Translations under genes and position numbers: made by a program
Shown here: positions 8,749 through 17,671 of the stretch, in pieces
How positions within the stretch are numbered: the first letter of the stretch is position 1
Layout: each line of letters begins with the position of its first letter
Assembly (NCBI GenBank): GCA_036381615.1
Contig: DASVCL010000052.1
Span: forward strand, 7,939 to 71,938
Source of the DNA: CALANV01 sp036381615
GTDB taxonomy: Bacteria; Pseudomonadota; Alphaproteobacteria; CACIAM-22H2
DNA length: 64,000 nucleotides
Direction of reading: 5' to 3'
Notes under the pieces: generated by a model
What the model saw: only the letters and a program-made list of their open reading frames with translations
Databases searched by the model: none
What the model was told of the DNA's origin: nothing

Positions 8749-10275
8749 ATGGGTGCTGCTCGGATCGCGCTTCTGGGCCTGCATCTGGAAAGCAATGGCT
8801 TTGCCCCGGTTGCGACCGAGAGCGATTTCCGCGAACTGTGCTACCTCGAAGGCGACGCGATCCTGACCGAGGCGCGCCGGCCGGCCCCGGCCATGCCTGC
8901 CGAGATGACCGGCTTCATCGCCGAAATGGACCGGTCCGGTAGCTGGACACCGGTGCCGATCCTGGTTGCGGGCGCCGAGCCGGGCGGACCCGTCGACCAC
9001 GAGTTCCTGTTGCGCGTGCTCGCGGAGATGACCCGGCGGCTCAGCCTCGCAGGGCCGGTCGATGCCGTCTACATCAGCAATCATGGCGGGATGGTTTCGA
9101 CCGGGACGCCGGACCCGGACGGTCTTCTTTACAAGATGGTGCGCGATACGGTCGGCCCGCATGTGCCGGTCGTGGCGACCGTCGACCTGCATGCCAACGT
9201 TTCCGAGACCATGGTCGACAGCGTCGACGTGCTGGTGTCGTACCGGACCAATCCGCATGTCGACCAGGCCGCGCGCGGGGCCGAGGCGGCGCGGCTGATC
9301 CGCGAACTCCTCAGCGGCGTCAAGGCGCGCAGCGCGTTCATCCGATTGCCGTTGACGCCGGCGAGCGTGACCCTGCTCACGGCCGCCGGTCCCTATGCCG
9401 ACCTGATCGATGAGGGCCAGCGCCGGATGAGCCCCGAGATCATGAACGTCTCGGTCGTCGGCGGATTCGTGTTCTCCGATACGCCGAAGAACGGGCTGTC
9501 CGTCGTCGTGACCGCGCGCAATGACGTCGCGCCGGCGCGGCGGCTGGCACTCGCGCTCGCGCGTCAGGCCTGGGCGGACCGCCATCGTTTCGTGCGGCGG
9601 CTGATGCCGCTGGAGGAGGCGGTACGGCTTGCGCTCGAGGTAGGTCGCGATCCGGCGAGGCCGGCCGTGATCTATGCCGATTCCGGCGACAATCCGGGCG
9701 GGGGCGGCCGCGGCAACACGACGTGGCTGCTGCAGGCGTTACATGATGCCGGCGCACGGGGCGTGATCCTGGGCGTGTTCGTGGACCCCGATCTCGCCGC
9801 CGAGGCGCATCGACACGGGCGCGGCGCGCGATTTCGCGCGGTCTTCAACCGCGCGGGCGAAAGCGAGTTCAGCCGGCGGTTCGAGGCGGACGCCGAGGTG
9901 CGCGCGCTGCATGACGGACGCTGCGTCGGCCGGCGCGGGCTGTGGGCCGGCAAAGCGCTCGACCTCGGCGCCACGGCGGCGCTCGACCTCGGCGGCATTA
10001 CGGTCGTGGTCGGAAGCCGCCGCAAGCAATGCGCCGATCCCGTGTTCTTCGAGATGCTGGGGATCGACGTGGGCCTGGCGCGCACCGTGGTCGTGAAGTC
10101 GCGCGGCCATTTCCGGGCCGGCTTCGACGAATTCTTTCGGCCGGAGCAGGTGCATGAGGTCGACACGCCGGGCCTGACCTCGCCGGTGCTCGACCGCATA
10201 CCGTTCCGCCATCTGCCGCGACCCGTGTTCCCGCTCGACCCGCAGACGACTTGGCAAGAGCCCCCGTGGGCGTAA
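8749..10275 (+). CDS. M81-family metallopeptidase (MlrC-like)
   Basis: A 508-residue protein of the M81/microcystinase C family. The N-terminal MlrC domain begins RIALLGLHLESNGFAP and includes VYISNHGGMVSTG and PVVATVDLHANVSETMV, whose His and Asp are candidate metal ligands. The C-terminal half contains YADSGDNPGGGGRGNTT, a hallmark of the family. No signal peptide is visible, so it is cytoplasmic. Members cleave small or modified peptides. Its position between an N-acyl amino acid operon and a peptide ABC transporter suggests processing of imported peptides. GGAAGGGG lies 11-18 bases upstream. Confidence 0.86.
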   Translation: MGAARIALLGLHLESNGFAPVATESDFRELCYLEGDAILTEARRPAPAMPAEMTGFIAEMDRSGSWTPVPILVAGAEPGGPVDHEFLLRVLAEMTRRLSLAGPVDAVYISNHGGMVSTGTPDPDGLLYKMVRDTVGPHVPVVATVDLHANVSETMVDSVDVLVSYRTNPHVDQAARGAEAARLIRELLSGVKARSAFIRLPLTPASVTLLTAAGPYADLIDEGQRRMSPEIMNVSVVGGFVFSDTPKNGLSVVVTARNDVAPARRLALALARQAWADRHRFVRRLMPLEEAVRLALEVGRDPARPAVIYADSGDNPGGGGRGNTTWLLQALHDAGARGVILGVFVDPDLAAEAHRHGRGARFRAVFNRAGESEFSRRFEADAEVRALHDGRCVGRRGLWAGKALDLGATAALDLGGITVVVGSRRKQCADPVFFEMLGIDVGLARTVVVKSRGHFRAGFDEFFRPEQVHEVDTPGLTSPVLDRIPFRHLPRPVFPLDPQTTWQEPPWA

Positions 10276-10305
10276 GCTGCAAGGCGTTCCGTATCGGTGG
10301 AGCCA

Positions 10306-10920
10306 ATGGCCGAGCTGTGCGTTTATTCTCCGGTAACGCCGCGACCCAAGCTGTCGCGGCCCGACAGCCGGAAGGCCAGGGGCACGTCGATGGAACTCAG
10401 CGAATACACGCTCCTCAACCGTCCGGCGCTGATGCTGTGCGTGCTCAGGACCGCCGCACACGGCGAGGTCGGCCTGGCGACGTGCCTCGAACGGCTGAAG
10501 CAGGACCTCGCCCGCGCGCAGGAACGTCCGCCCGAGAATCTTCAAGACATCACCGACGAGCTCGAACGTGTGATACGTCACTTCCTGGCGGCGCGCGTGC
10601 TGGTCCGGCGCGGTCAGGACCGTTTCGCGTTGACCGAGCGCGGCCGGCAGATCCTGGCCGCGTATCCGATGGGCATCGACGACACGATTCTCATGCAGTT
10701 TCCGGAATTCCGCGCCTATATCCGCCGGTTCGCGCACAACCGCACGCTGGACGACCCCCGAACCGAAAGATACCAGGACGGTCGGGCCGCCTACCGGGCG
10801 GGCCGTCGGCTGGCCGACAATCCGTACCAGCCGGACTCGATCGATCACCTTGCCTGGGCGAACGGCTGGTCCGAGGCGCGCGACGAGGAGCTCGCCCATC
10901 GACGCCGCTCGTCGCGATGA
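10306..10920 (+). CDS. Mrr_N-like winged helix fused to a ribosome-modulation-factor-like tail
   Basis: A 204-residue protein with two parts. Residues about 30-125 look like the Mrr N-terminal winged helix (ALMLCVLRTAAHGEV, then LVRRGQDRFALTERGRQILA). Residues about 150-190 resemble RMF (YQDGRAAYRAGRRLADNPYQ followed by WANGWSEARDEE), the family that binds ribosomes in resting cells. A start at 10390 (MELSEY) would give a protein lacking the proline-rich lead; 10306 is taken because GGTGGAG sits just upstream. Domain calls are from motif memory. Function unknown, possibly a nucleic-acid or ribosome-binding regulator. Confidence 0.62.
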   Translation: MAELCVYSPVTPRPKLSRPDSRKARGTSMELSEYTLLNRPALMLCVLRTAAHGEVGLATCLERLKQDLARAQERPPENLQDITDELERVIRHFLAARVLVRRGQDRFALTERGRQILAAYPMGIDDTILMQFPEFRAYIRRFAHNRTLDDPRTERYQDGRAAYRAGRRLADNPYQPDSIDHLAWANGWSEARDEELAHRRRSSR

Positions 10921-11116
10921 CGCAGGCGCCGTGCCGGGAACGTTCAGGCCGGGCCAGCTGCCTGAAACGGTTGGCAAAACCGGGTGGTCGGCTTGCGCCT
11001 GAGGTGAATTCCTGCGATGTTAGCGGCCGGGCGATGCCGACAACGTTCGGCTGATCGAGCGGACCGGCCGGTTGCATGGTGCGTGTACCGGCCCAAGACG
11101 AACGGGGAGATGCAAA

Positions 11117-12688
11117 ATGGCGAAACGATGGCTGAAGGCCGCGCTCGGCGTATTCTTCGCGGGGATGGTGTGCCTGAGCGCCGCGGCCCAGGATCTGACG
11201 GTCGGCCTCGGCGCGAATGTCACGTCCATAGATCCGCACTTCCACAATCTGTCGCCGAACAGCAGCGTCGCTGCCCACATCTTCGACCGTCTGATCCACC
11301 AGGACGAGAAGCAGCGCCTCGTCCCCGGACTCGCCACCGAATGGAAGGCGATCGACGCCACCACCTGGGAGTTCAAGCTGCGGAAAGGCGTCAAGTTCCA
11401 TGACGGCAGCGAGTTCGGCGCGGAGGACGTCGTCGCCACGCTCAAGCGCGTGCCGTGGGTGCCGAACAGCCCATCATCGTTCAGCATCTACACGCGCGCG
11501 ATCACCGAGACGACCATCGTCGATCCGTACACGATCCGCTTCAAGACCAAGGAGCCGTATCCGCTTCTTCCCGTCGACCTGTCGACGATCAACATCGTCT
11601 CGCGCAAGCACGAACAGTCCCCGACCGGCGACTTCAACGGCGGCAAGGCGGCGATCGGCACCGGCCCGTTCAAATTCGTCGAATACGTGCCCGGCGACCG
11701 CATCGTCCTCACGCGCAACGACGACTACTGGGGCGACAAGCCGCACTGGCAGAAGGTCACGCTCAAGCTGATCACCAACGGTGCAGCGCGGGTGAACGCG
11801 CTGCTCGCGGGCGACGTCCAGATCATCGATCAGGTGCCGACGGTCGACATCGCCAAGCTCAAGACCAATGCCGACATCAACCTGACGCGCATCGTCAGCA
11901 ATCGCCTCATCTATCTCCACGTCGACAGCTTCCGCGACCAGTCGCCGTTCGCCACCGACAAGGCGGGCGCGGTGCTGCCGAACAATCCGCTCAAGGACAG
12001 GCGGGTCCGTCTTGCGATCTCGAAGGCGATCAACCGGCAGGCGATCGTCGAACGCATCATGGACGGCGAGGCGATCCCGGCGGGCGGCCTCCTGCCCGAG
12101 GGCTTCTTCGGGGCGAGCCCGAAGCTGAAGGCCGAGGCCTTCGACCCGGAGGGTGCCAAGAAGCTGCTGACCGAGGCGGGATATCCCAACGGCTTCGGTC
12201 TCACGCTGCACGGGCCGAACGACCGCTATCCGAACGACGAGAAGATCATCCAGGCGATCGGGCCGATGCTGAGCCGCGTCGGCATCGACACCAAGGTGGT
12301 GAGCCTGCCGTGGGCGACGTTCGCCTCGCAGGGCAGCGCGCCCACCTATGCCTTCAGCCTGATGCTGGTCGGCTGGGGTTCGGGCACGGGCGAGGTGTCG
12401 TCGCCGCTCCGCTCGCTGATCGCGACGGTCGCGCCGGGCCGCGGCGCGTCGAACCGCGGGCGCTACTCGAACCCGAAAGTCGATTCGCTGCTGCAGGAAG
12501 CGCTGAACACGGTTGATGACGAGAAGCGCGAGAAGCTTCTGCAGGAGGCGACGGAAGTGGCCATGGCGGACCAGGCCATCATTCCGCTGCATTACCAGGT
12601 CAACGTGTGGGCGACGCGCAAGGGCCTGAGCTACACGCCGCGCGCGGACGAGTACACGCTTGCCCATTTCGTGCGGCCCGCGCGCTGA
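11117..12688 (+). CDS. peptide/dipeptide ABC transporter substrate-binding protein (family 5)
   Basis: A 523-residue periplasmic solute-binding protein with a cleavable Sec signal (KRWLKAALGVFFAGMVCLSAAAQ). Family 5 landmarks follow: DRLIHQDEKQRLVPGLATEW, WEFKLRKGVKFHDGSEF, NGGKAAIGTGPFKFVEYVPG and the C-terminal GYPNGFGLTLHGPN. The start at 11117 has GGGGAG eight bases upstream; a longer reading is not needed. It leads a five-gene cluster with two permeases and two ATPases. It likely binds short peptides or similar amino-acid-derived compounds. The gap from 12689 to 12788 is GC-rich with no gene. Confidence 0.9.
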   Translation: MAKRWLKAALGVFFAGMVCLSAAAQDLTVGLGANVTSIDPHFHNLSPNSSVAAHIFDRLIHQDEKQRLVPGLATEWKAIDATTWEFKLRKGVKFHDGSEFGAEDVVATLKRVPWVPNSPSSFSIYTRAITETTIVDPYTIRFKTKEPYPLLPVDLSTINIVSRKHEQSPTGDFNGGKAAIGTGPFKFVEYVPGDRIVLTRNDDYWGDKPHWQKVTLKLITNGAARVNALLAGDVQIIDQVPTVDIAKLKTNADINLTRIVSNRLIYLHVDSFRDQSPFATDKAGAVLPNNPLKDRRVRLAISKAINRQAIVERIMDGEAIPAGGLLPEGFFGASPKLKAEAFDPEGAKKLLTEAGYPNGFGLTLHGPNDRYPNDEKIIQAIGPMLSRVGIDTKVVSLPWATFASQGSAPTYAFSLMLVGWGSGTGEVSSPLRSLIATVAPGRGASNRGRYSNPKVDSLLQEALNTVDDEKREKLLQEATEVAMADQAIIPLHYQVNVWATRKGLSYTPRADEYTLAHFVRPAR

Positions 12689-12788
12689 CGACATGGGCGG
12701 CGGGCGCGCCCGGCGCGCCCGCCCGGACCGCGGCCGCCGCTTCGCCGGCCGTGCGGCGGCCGCCTAACCGCGGACGAGCGGGGTCGTC

Positions 12789-13766
12789 ATGACCGTCTTC
12801 ATCATCCGGCGCGTGATGCAGAGCATTCTCGTGCTCTTCGTCATGTCGCTGCTGGTCTTCGTGGGCGTCTATGCGATCGGCAATCCCGTCGAGATCTTCG
12901 TCGCGGCGGATGCCGATCAGGCCGAACGCGCACGCGTGATCGCGGCGCTCGGCCTCGACAAGCCGCTCTGGGAGCAATACCTGCTGTTCATCCGCAACGC
13001 GGTACTGGGCGACCTCGGCAAGTCCTTCGTGTTCAACCAGCCGGCGCTTGGCCTGATCCTGCAGCGCATGCCGGCGACCCTCGAGCTCGCGGTCGCCGCC
13101 ATGGTAATTGCGCTCGCGCTCGGCATCCCGCTCGGCATGTATGCCGGATTCAGACCGCAGTCGCGTGTCGCCAAGGCGATCATGGCGGGCTCGATCCTCG
13201 GCTTCAGCCTGCCGACGTTCTGGGTCGGCCTGATGCTGATCATGGTCTTTGCGGTCGAGCTCGGCTGGCTGCCGTCGACGGGGCGGGGTGCCACGGCGGA
13301 GGTCTTCGGCATCGAGACCAGCCTCGCCACCTGGGACGGGCTGAGTCACGTCCTGCTGCCGGCCCTCAATCTTGCGCTGTTCAAGCTGTCGCTGGTGATT
13401 CGTCTGACGCGGGCCGGCATGCGCGAGAACATGCTGATGGACTACGTCAAGTTCGCACGGGCGAAGGGCCTGACGATGCGGCGGGTCGTGTTCGTGCACG
13501 TCCTCAAGAACATCATGATCCCGATCGTCACCGTCGTCGGACTCGAACTCGGCTCGGTGATCGCCTTCGCGGTCGTCACCGAGACGGTGTTCGCATGGCC
13601 CGGCATGGGCAAGCTGATCATCGATTCGATCAACAATCTCGACCGCCCGGTCATCGTCGCCTACATGCTGATCACCGTGACGATGTTCATCGTCATCAAC
13701 CTGGTAGTGGACGTGCTCTACTCGGTGCTGGATCCGCGCGTCCGTCTCGCCGACATGAAGGGCTGA
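12789..13766 (+). CDS. peptide ABC transporter permease, DppB type
   Basis: A 325-residue inner-membrane permease of the DppB/OppB family. It has six predicted membrane segments; the first is FIIRRVMQSILVLFVMSLLV. A periplasmic loop carries the DADQAERARVIAALGLDKPL signature of DppB proteins. The cytoplasmic EAA loop is near residues 215-235 (MRENMLMDYVKFARAKGLTM). It pairs with the DppC-type permease five bases downstream. It follows the binding-protein gene by 100 bases. Confidence 0.92.
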   Translation: MTVFIIRRVMQSILVLFVMSLLVFVGVYAIGNPVEIFVAADADQAERARVIAALGLDKPLWEQYLLFIRNAVLGDLGKSFVFNQPALGLILQRMPATLELAVAAMVIALALGIPLGMYAGFRPQSRVAKAIMAGSILGFSLPTFWVGLMLIMVFAVELGWLPSTGRGATAEVFGIETSLATWDGLSHVLLPALNLALFKLSLVIRLTRAGMRENMLMDYVKFARAKGLTMRRVVFVHVLKNIMIPIVTVVGLELGSVIAFAVVTETVFAWPGMGKLIIDSINNLDRPVIVAYMLITVTMFIVINLVVDVLYSVLDPRVRLADMKG

Positions 13767-13771
13767 GCGGC

Positions 13772-14695
13772 ATGGCCACCGTCATCGATCGCGACGGAAT
13801 CGAGACCGTCCCCACGGCCACGACGGAGGCGCCGCTCCGGCGCTTCGTCGCCGAATTCGCGGAGAGTCGGCTTGCGGTCGGGGGGCTCGCCGTGCTCGCG
13901 ATGATCATCGTCGCGGCGCTCGCGGCGCCGCTGATCTCGCCGCAGGATCCGTACGACCTCAACCAGCTCGACATCCTGGACGGCCGCCTGCCGCCCGGCA
14001 CCGAGTCCGCGACCGGCTTCACCTTCTGGCTCGGCTCGGACGACCAGGGCCGGGACATGCTGTCGGCCATTCTCTACGGCCTGCGCATATCGCTGGGCGT
14101 CGGCGTGATGAGCGCCGTCATTGCCGTCGTCATCGGCACGGCCACCGGCCTTGCCGCCGCCTATTTCGGCGGGCGCATCGACACGCTGATCATGCGCATC
14201 GTCGACATCCAGCTCAGCTTTCCGGCGATCCTGGTCGCGCTGATCCTGCTCGCGGTGCTGGGGCAGGGCACGGGCAAGATCATCGTCGCCCTCGTCACCG
14301 TGCAATGGGCGTACTATGCCCGCACCGTGCGCGGCACGGCGCTGGTCGAACGGCGCAAGGAGTATGTCGAGGCGGCGCGCTGCCTCGCGCTCGGTCATGC
14401 GCGCATCCTGTTCCGGCACCTGCTGCCCAACTGCCTGCCGCCGCTGATCGTCGTGGCCACCGTGCAGGTGGCGCACGCGATCGCACTCGAAGCGACGCTG
14501 TCGTTTCTCGGGATCGGCCTGCCCATCACCGAGCCGTCGCTCGGACTGCTGATCGCCAACGGCTACGAGTACATGATGTCGGGCAAGTACTGGATCAGTT
14601 TCTTCCCCGGCGTCGCGCTGCTGATCACCATCGTCAGCATCAACCTCGTCGGCGACCAGCTCCGCGACGTGCTCAACCCGCGGCTCCGGAAATAG
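13772..14695 (+). CDS. peptide ABC transporter permease, DppC type
   Basis: A 307-residue inner-membrane permease of the DppC/OppC family. The N-terminal OppC_N segment (LAVGGLAVLAMIIVAALAAP) is followed by the periplasmic FWLGSDDQGRDMLSAILYG, the invariant GTDDLGRD-like signature of this family. The EAA loop is EYVEAARCLALGHARILFRHL. The start at 13772 follows the DppB-type stop by five bases. It forms a heterodimeric channel with that protein. Confidence 0.92.
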   Translation: MATVIDRDGIETVPTATTEAPLRRFVAEFAESRLAVGGLAVLAMIIVAALAAPLISPQDPYDLNQLDILDGRLPPGTESATGFTFWLGSDDQGRDMLSAILYGLRISLGVGVMSAVIAVVIGTATGLAAAYFGGRIDTLIMRIVDIQLSFPAILVALILLAVLGQGTGKIIVALVTVQWAYYARTVRGTALVERRKEYVEAARCLALGHARILFRHLLPNCLPPLIVVATVQVAHAIALEATLSFLGIGLPITEPSLGLLIANGYEYMMSGKYWISFFPGVALLITIVSINLVGDQLRDVLNPRLRK

Positions 14696-14713
14696 GGGCA
14701 GGTACCGCGCGGC

Positions 14714-15694
14714 ATGAGCACGGCTCCGACCCTCGTCGTCGAAGACCTCAAGACCTGGTTCTACACCAAGGCCGGGGTCGTGAAGGCCGTCGACGGCGTG
14801 AGCTTCCGGGTCGAGGCCGGCAAGATCCTCGGCCTCGTCGGCGAATCGGGGTCGGGAAAGACGGTCACCGGATTCTCCATCATCGGTCTGGTCGATCCGC
14901 CGGGCCGGATCGAGGGCGGACGGATCCTGTTCAAGGGGAGGGATCTCGTCGGCCTGCCGGAAGACGAACTGCGCAAGCTGCGCGGATCGCGCATCGCCAT
15001 GATCTTCCAGGACCCGATGATGACGCTCAATCCGGTCCTGCGCATCGAAACCCAGATGGTAGAGGCGGTGCGGGCGCACGCCGATGTCTCGGAGGCCGAG
15101 GCGCGCCAACGCGCCCGCGATGCGCTAGGGCAGGTCGGCATTCCGTCGCCCGAGGAGCGGCTCAAGGCCTATCCCCATCAGTTCTCGGGCGGCATGCGCC
15201 AGCGCGTCGCCATCGCCATCGCGCTCATCAACAAGCCGGACCTGATCATCGCCGACGAACCCACCACCGCCCTCGACGTCACGATCCAGGCGCAGATTCT
15301 GTTCGAGGTGCAGAAGCTGTGTCGCCAGACCGGCACGGCGTTGATCTGGATCACTCACGATCTCTCCGTGGTCGCCTCGCTGGCTGACGAAGTGTGCGTG
15401 ATGTACGCGGGCAAGATCGTCGAACAAGGATCGGTCGACGACGTGCTGGACCGGCCGGCGCATCCGTATACGCACGGCCTGATGTGCTCGGTGCCGAGCA
15501 GCAACCGGCGCGGCACGCCGCTTCACCAGATTCCCGGCGTGATGCCGTCGCTGCTCGACCTGCCGTCGGGGTGCAGCTTCCGGCCGCGTTGTCCGCGCGC
15601 GGATGAGGCCTGTCTTGAACCCCCGCCCATGGCCCCGGTCGGCCCGGGTCGGCTCGCACGCTGTTTCCACCCGCTCTACGGCGAGGGGATATGA
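14714..15694 (+). CDS. peptide ABC transporter ATPase, DppD type
   Basis: A 326-residue ABC ATPase. Walker A is GESGSGKTV, the signature is QFSGGMRQRVAIA, Walker B is LIIADEPTTALD, and the switch His is in WITHDLSV. A C-terminal oligopeptide-transporter extension has the cysteines of a 4Fe-4S-like motif (CSVPSS, CSFRPRCPRADEACL), typical of DppD/OppD. It energises the two permeases together with the DppF-type ATPase, whose ATG overlaps this stop codon (ATGA). Confidence 0.92.
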   Translation: MSTAPTLVVEDLKTWFYTKAGVVKAVDGVSFRVEAGKILGLVGESGSGKTVTGFSIIGLVDPPGRIEGGRILFKGRDLVGLPEDELRKLRGSRIAMIFQDPMMTLNPVLRIETQMVEAVRAHADVSEAEARQRARDALGQVGIPSPEERLKAYPHQFSGGMRQRVAIAIALINKPDLIIADEPTTALDVTIQAQILFEVQKLCRQTGTALIWITHDLSVVASLADEVCVMYAGKIVEQGSVDDVLDRPAHPYTHGLMCSVPSSNRRGTPLHQIPGVMPSLLDLPSGCSFRPRCPRADEACLEPPPMAPVGPGRLARCFHPLYGEGI

Positions 15695-16716
15695 CGCGCG
15701 GAACCGATGCTGCGCCGACGGCCGGACCGCTCCTGGAACTCCGGGGCGTGTCGCGGCGGTTCGTGAGACGGCTCGATCTCGCGGCGAAGGTCGCCAACGC
15801 ATTGGGCGCAGACGTCCGGGAGGAGGTCGTCCACGCCGTCAGCGACGTCGACCTCGTCGTGCGCGAGGGCGAGGTGCTGGGGCTGGTCGGCGAGTCCGGT
15901 TGCGGGAAGTCGACGCTCGGCCGCATCGTCGCCGGCATCCTGCCGCCGAGCGCGGGCATGGTCCTTTATCGCGGACGCGACGTGGCGCGGCTGAGCGGCG
16001 CGGAGGCCCGCGCGGTCGCCCTTGCCGTCCAGATGATCTTCCAGGATCCGTTCGCCTCGCTCAACCCGCGCCTGCGCGTGCGCGACATCATCGGCGAGGC
16101 GCCGGTCTATCATGGCCTCGTCAAACGCGCCGATCTCGACCGCTATGTCGACGAGATGATGCGACGCGTCGGACTGGACCCGAGCTACAAGCGGCGCTAT
16201 CCGCACCAGTTCTCGGGCGGCCAGCGGCAGCGCATCGGCATCGCGCGGGCGCTCGCCGTCCGGCCGGAATTCATCGTCTGCGACGAGGCAGTCGCGGCCC
16301 TCGACGTTTCGATCCAGGCGCAGATCCTCAACCTGTTCATGCGCCTGCGCGAGGAGCTGAAGCTTACCTACCTGTTCATCAGCCACGACCTCGGCGTCGT
16401 ACGCCATCTGTCCGATCGCGTCGCCATCATGTATCTCGGCCGCGTCGTCGAGGAGAGTCCGGCGGAGGCGCTGTTCGCGACGCCGAATCACCCATATACG
16501 GTGGCGCTGCTCGCCGAGGTGCCGCGGCTCGATACGCGCCGGCGGCAGTTCACGCCGGTGAAAGGCGAAATTCCGTCGCCGCTCGCGCCGCCGCCGGGAT
16601 GCCACTTCCATCCGCGTTGCCCGCACGCGATGCCGCGATGCCGCGTCGAGGCGCCAGTCCTGAAGGAGATCGCGCCGGGACGCCGATCGGCCTGCCATCT
16701 CAACGACCAGCGGTAA
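15691..16716 (+). CDS. peptide ABC transporter ATPase, DppF type
   Basis: A 341-residue ABC ATPase partner of the DppD-type protein. Walker A is GESGCGKST, the signature is QFSGGQRQRIGIA, Walker B is FIVCDEAVAALD and the switch His is in FISHDLGVV. The C-terminal tail carries CHFHPRCPHAMPRCR. In Walker B the usual PVSALDV is VAALDV, a mild change near the catalytic Glu (E of DEAV). Overlaps the previous gene by four bases, so translation is coupled. Last gene of the transporter set. Confidence 0.92.
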   Translation: MTRGTDAAPTAGPLLELRGVSRRFVRRLDLAAKVANALGADVREEVVHAVSDVDLVVREGEVLGLVGESGCGKSTLGRIVAGILPPSAGMVLYRGRDVARLSGAEARAVALAVQMIFQDPFASLNPRLRVRDIIGEAPVYHGLVKRADLDRYVDEMMRRVGLDPSYKRRYPHQFSGGQRQRIGIARALAVRPEFIVCDEAVAALDVSIQAQILNLFMRLREELKLTYLFISHDLGVVRHLSDRVAIMYLGRVVEESPAEALFATPNHPYTVALLAEVPRLDTRRRQFTPVKGEIPSPLAPPPGCHFHPRCPHAMPRCRVEAPVLKEIAPGRRSACHLNDQR

Positions 16717-16743
16717 GCCGGGCAGCGACGGAGCCGCGCTTCC

Positions 16744-17631
16744 ATGGGTGTTCAAATGCCGAGCGAACGGAAGAAGGAAACGGTGATCCCGGGCGTACTT
16801 TACCGGCGCGATCCGCCGGGCGAGGTCATCCCGCTGGTGTTCGACTCCCCGCACAGCGGTGTCGGCTACCCGGCGGATTTCCGCTTCTCGGCGCCGCTCG
16901 AGATCGTGCGGACGGCGGAGGATACGCATGTCGACGAGCTGTTCGCGGGCGCACCGGCGCACGGCGCGACGCTGCTCGCCGCGCTTTTTCCGCGCAGCTA
17001 CATCGACGTCAACCGTCACGTCGACGACATCGATCCCGATCTGCTCGATGGCACATGGCCGGGCAAGATCGCGCCGGGCGAGAAGACGAGGCTGGGAATG
17101 GGGCTCATCCGGCGGCTCGCCAAGCCCGGCATCCCGATGTACGACCGCCGGCTGCCGGTGAGCGAGATTCGAGCGCGCATCGAAACCTATTACCTGCCGT
17201 ACCATGACATGCTCGGGCGCATCATCGACGACCTGCACGCGCGGTTCGGGGCAGTCTGGCACATCAACTGCCACTCCATGGCCTCGACCGGCAGCGCGAT
17301 GACGCCCGACGGCGCGGTCGAGCACGCCCAGTTCGTTCTGGGGGACCGCGACGGAACGACGTGCAGCCCTGCGCTCACGAAGCTGGTGGCCGATGCGCTC
17401 ACCGAACTGGGCTACGAGGTCAGGATCAACGACCCCTACAAGGGCGCGGAGATCGTCCGCCGCTACGGCAATCCGGCGGCGCGACGCCACAGCCTCCAGA
17501 TTGAGATCAATCGACGGCTCTACATGGACGAGAGAACGCGCGAGAAATCCGCGGGATTCGCGAAGCTGCAGGCCGATCTCACGCGCGTCGTGGCGCGCAT
17601 TGCCGACTACGTCCGCGCGGCCGTTTCATAG
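16744..17631 (+). CDS. N-formylglutamate amidohydrolase
   Basis: A 295-residue zinc amidohydrolase of the N-formylglutamate amidohydrolase family (HutG type of the alternate histidine pathway). Motifs are VFDSPHSGVGYPADFRF, DTHVDELF, ARIETYYLPYHDMLG and WHINCHSMAS, with conserved His and Asp metal ligands, and the C-terminal LQIEINRRLYMDE. Either the ATG at 16744 or that at 16756 could be used; neither has a clear ribosome site. It follows the transporter by 27 bases, so the imported compound may release a formylated or N-acyl acidic amino acid. No other hut genes are present. Confidence 0.85.
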   Translation: MGVQMPSERKKETVIPGVLYRRDPPGEVIPLVFDSPHSGVGYPADFRFSAPLEIVRTAEDTHVDELFAGAPAHGATLLAALFPRSYIDVNRHVDDIDPDLLDGTWPGKIAPGEKTRLGMGLIRRLAKPGIPMYDRRLPVSEIRARIETYYLPYHDMLGRIIDDLHARFGAVWHINCHSMASTGSAMTPDGAVEHAQFVLGDRDGTTCSPALTKLVADALTELGYEVRINDPYKGAEIVRRYGNPAARRHSLQIEINRRLYMDERTREKSAGFAKLQADLTRVVARIADYVRAAVS

Positions 17632-17671
17632 CGGCCCTTTCACTTTTGACCGGGCGTGCGAAACCCGCACG

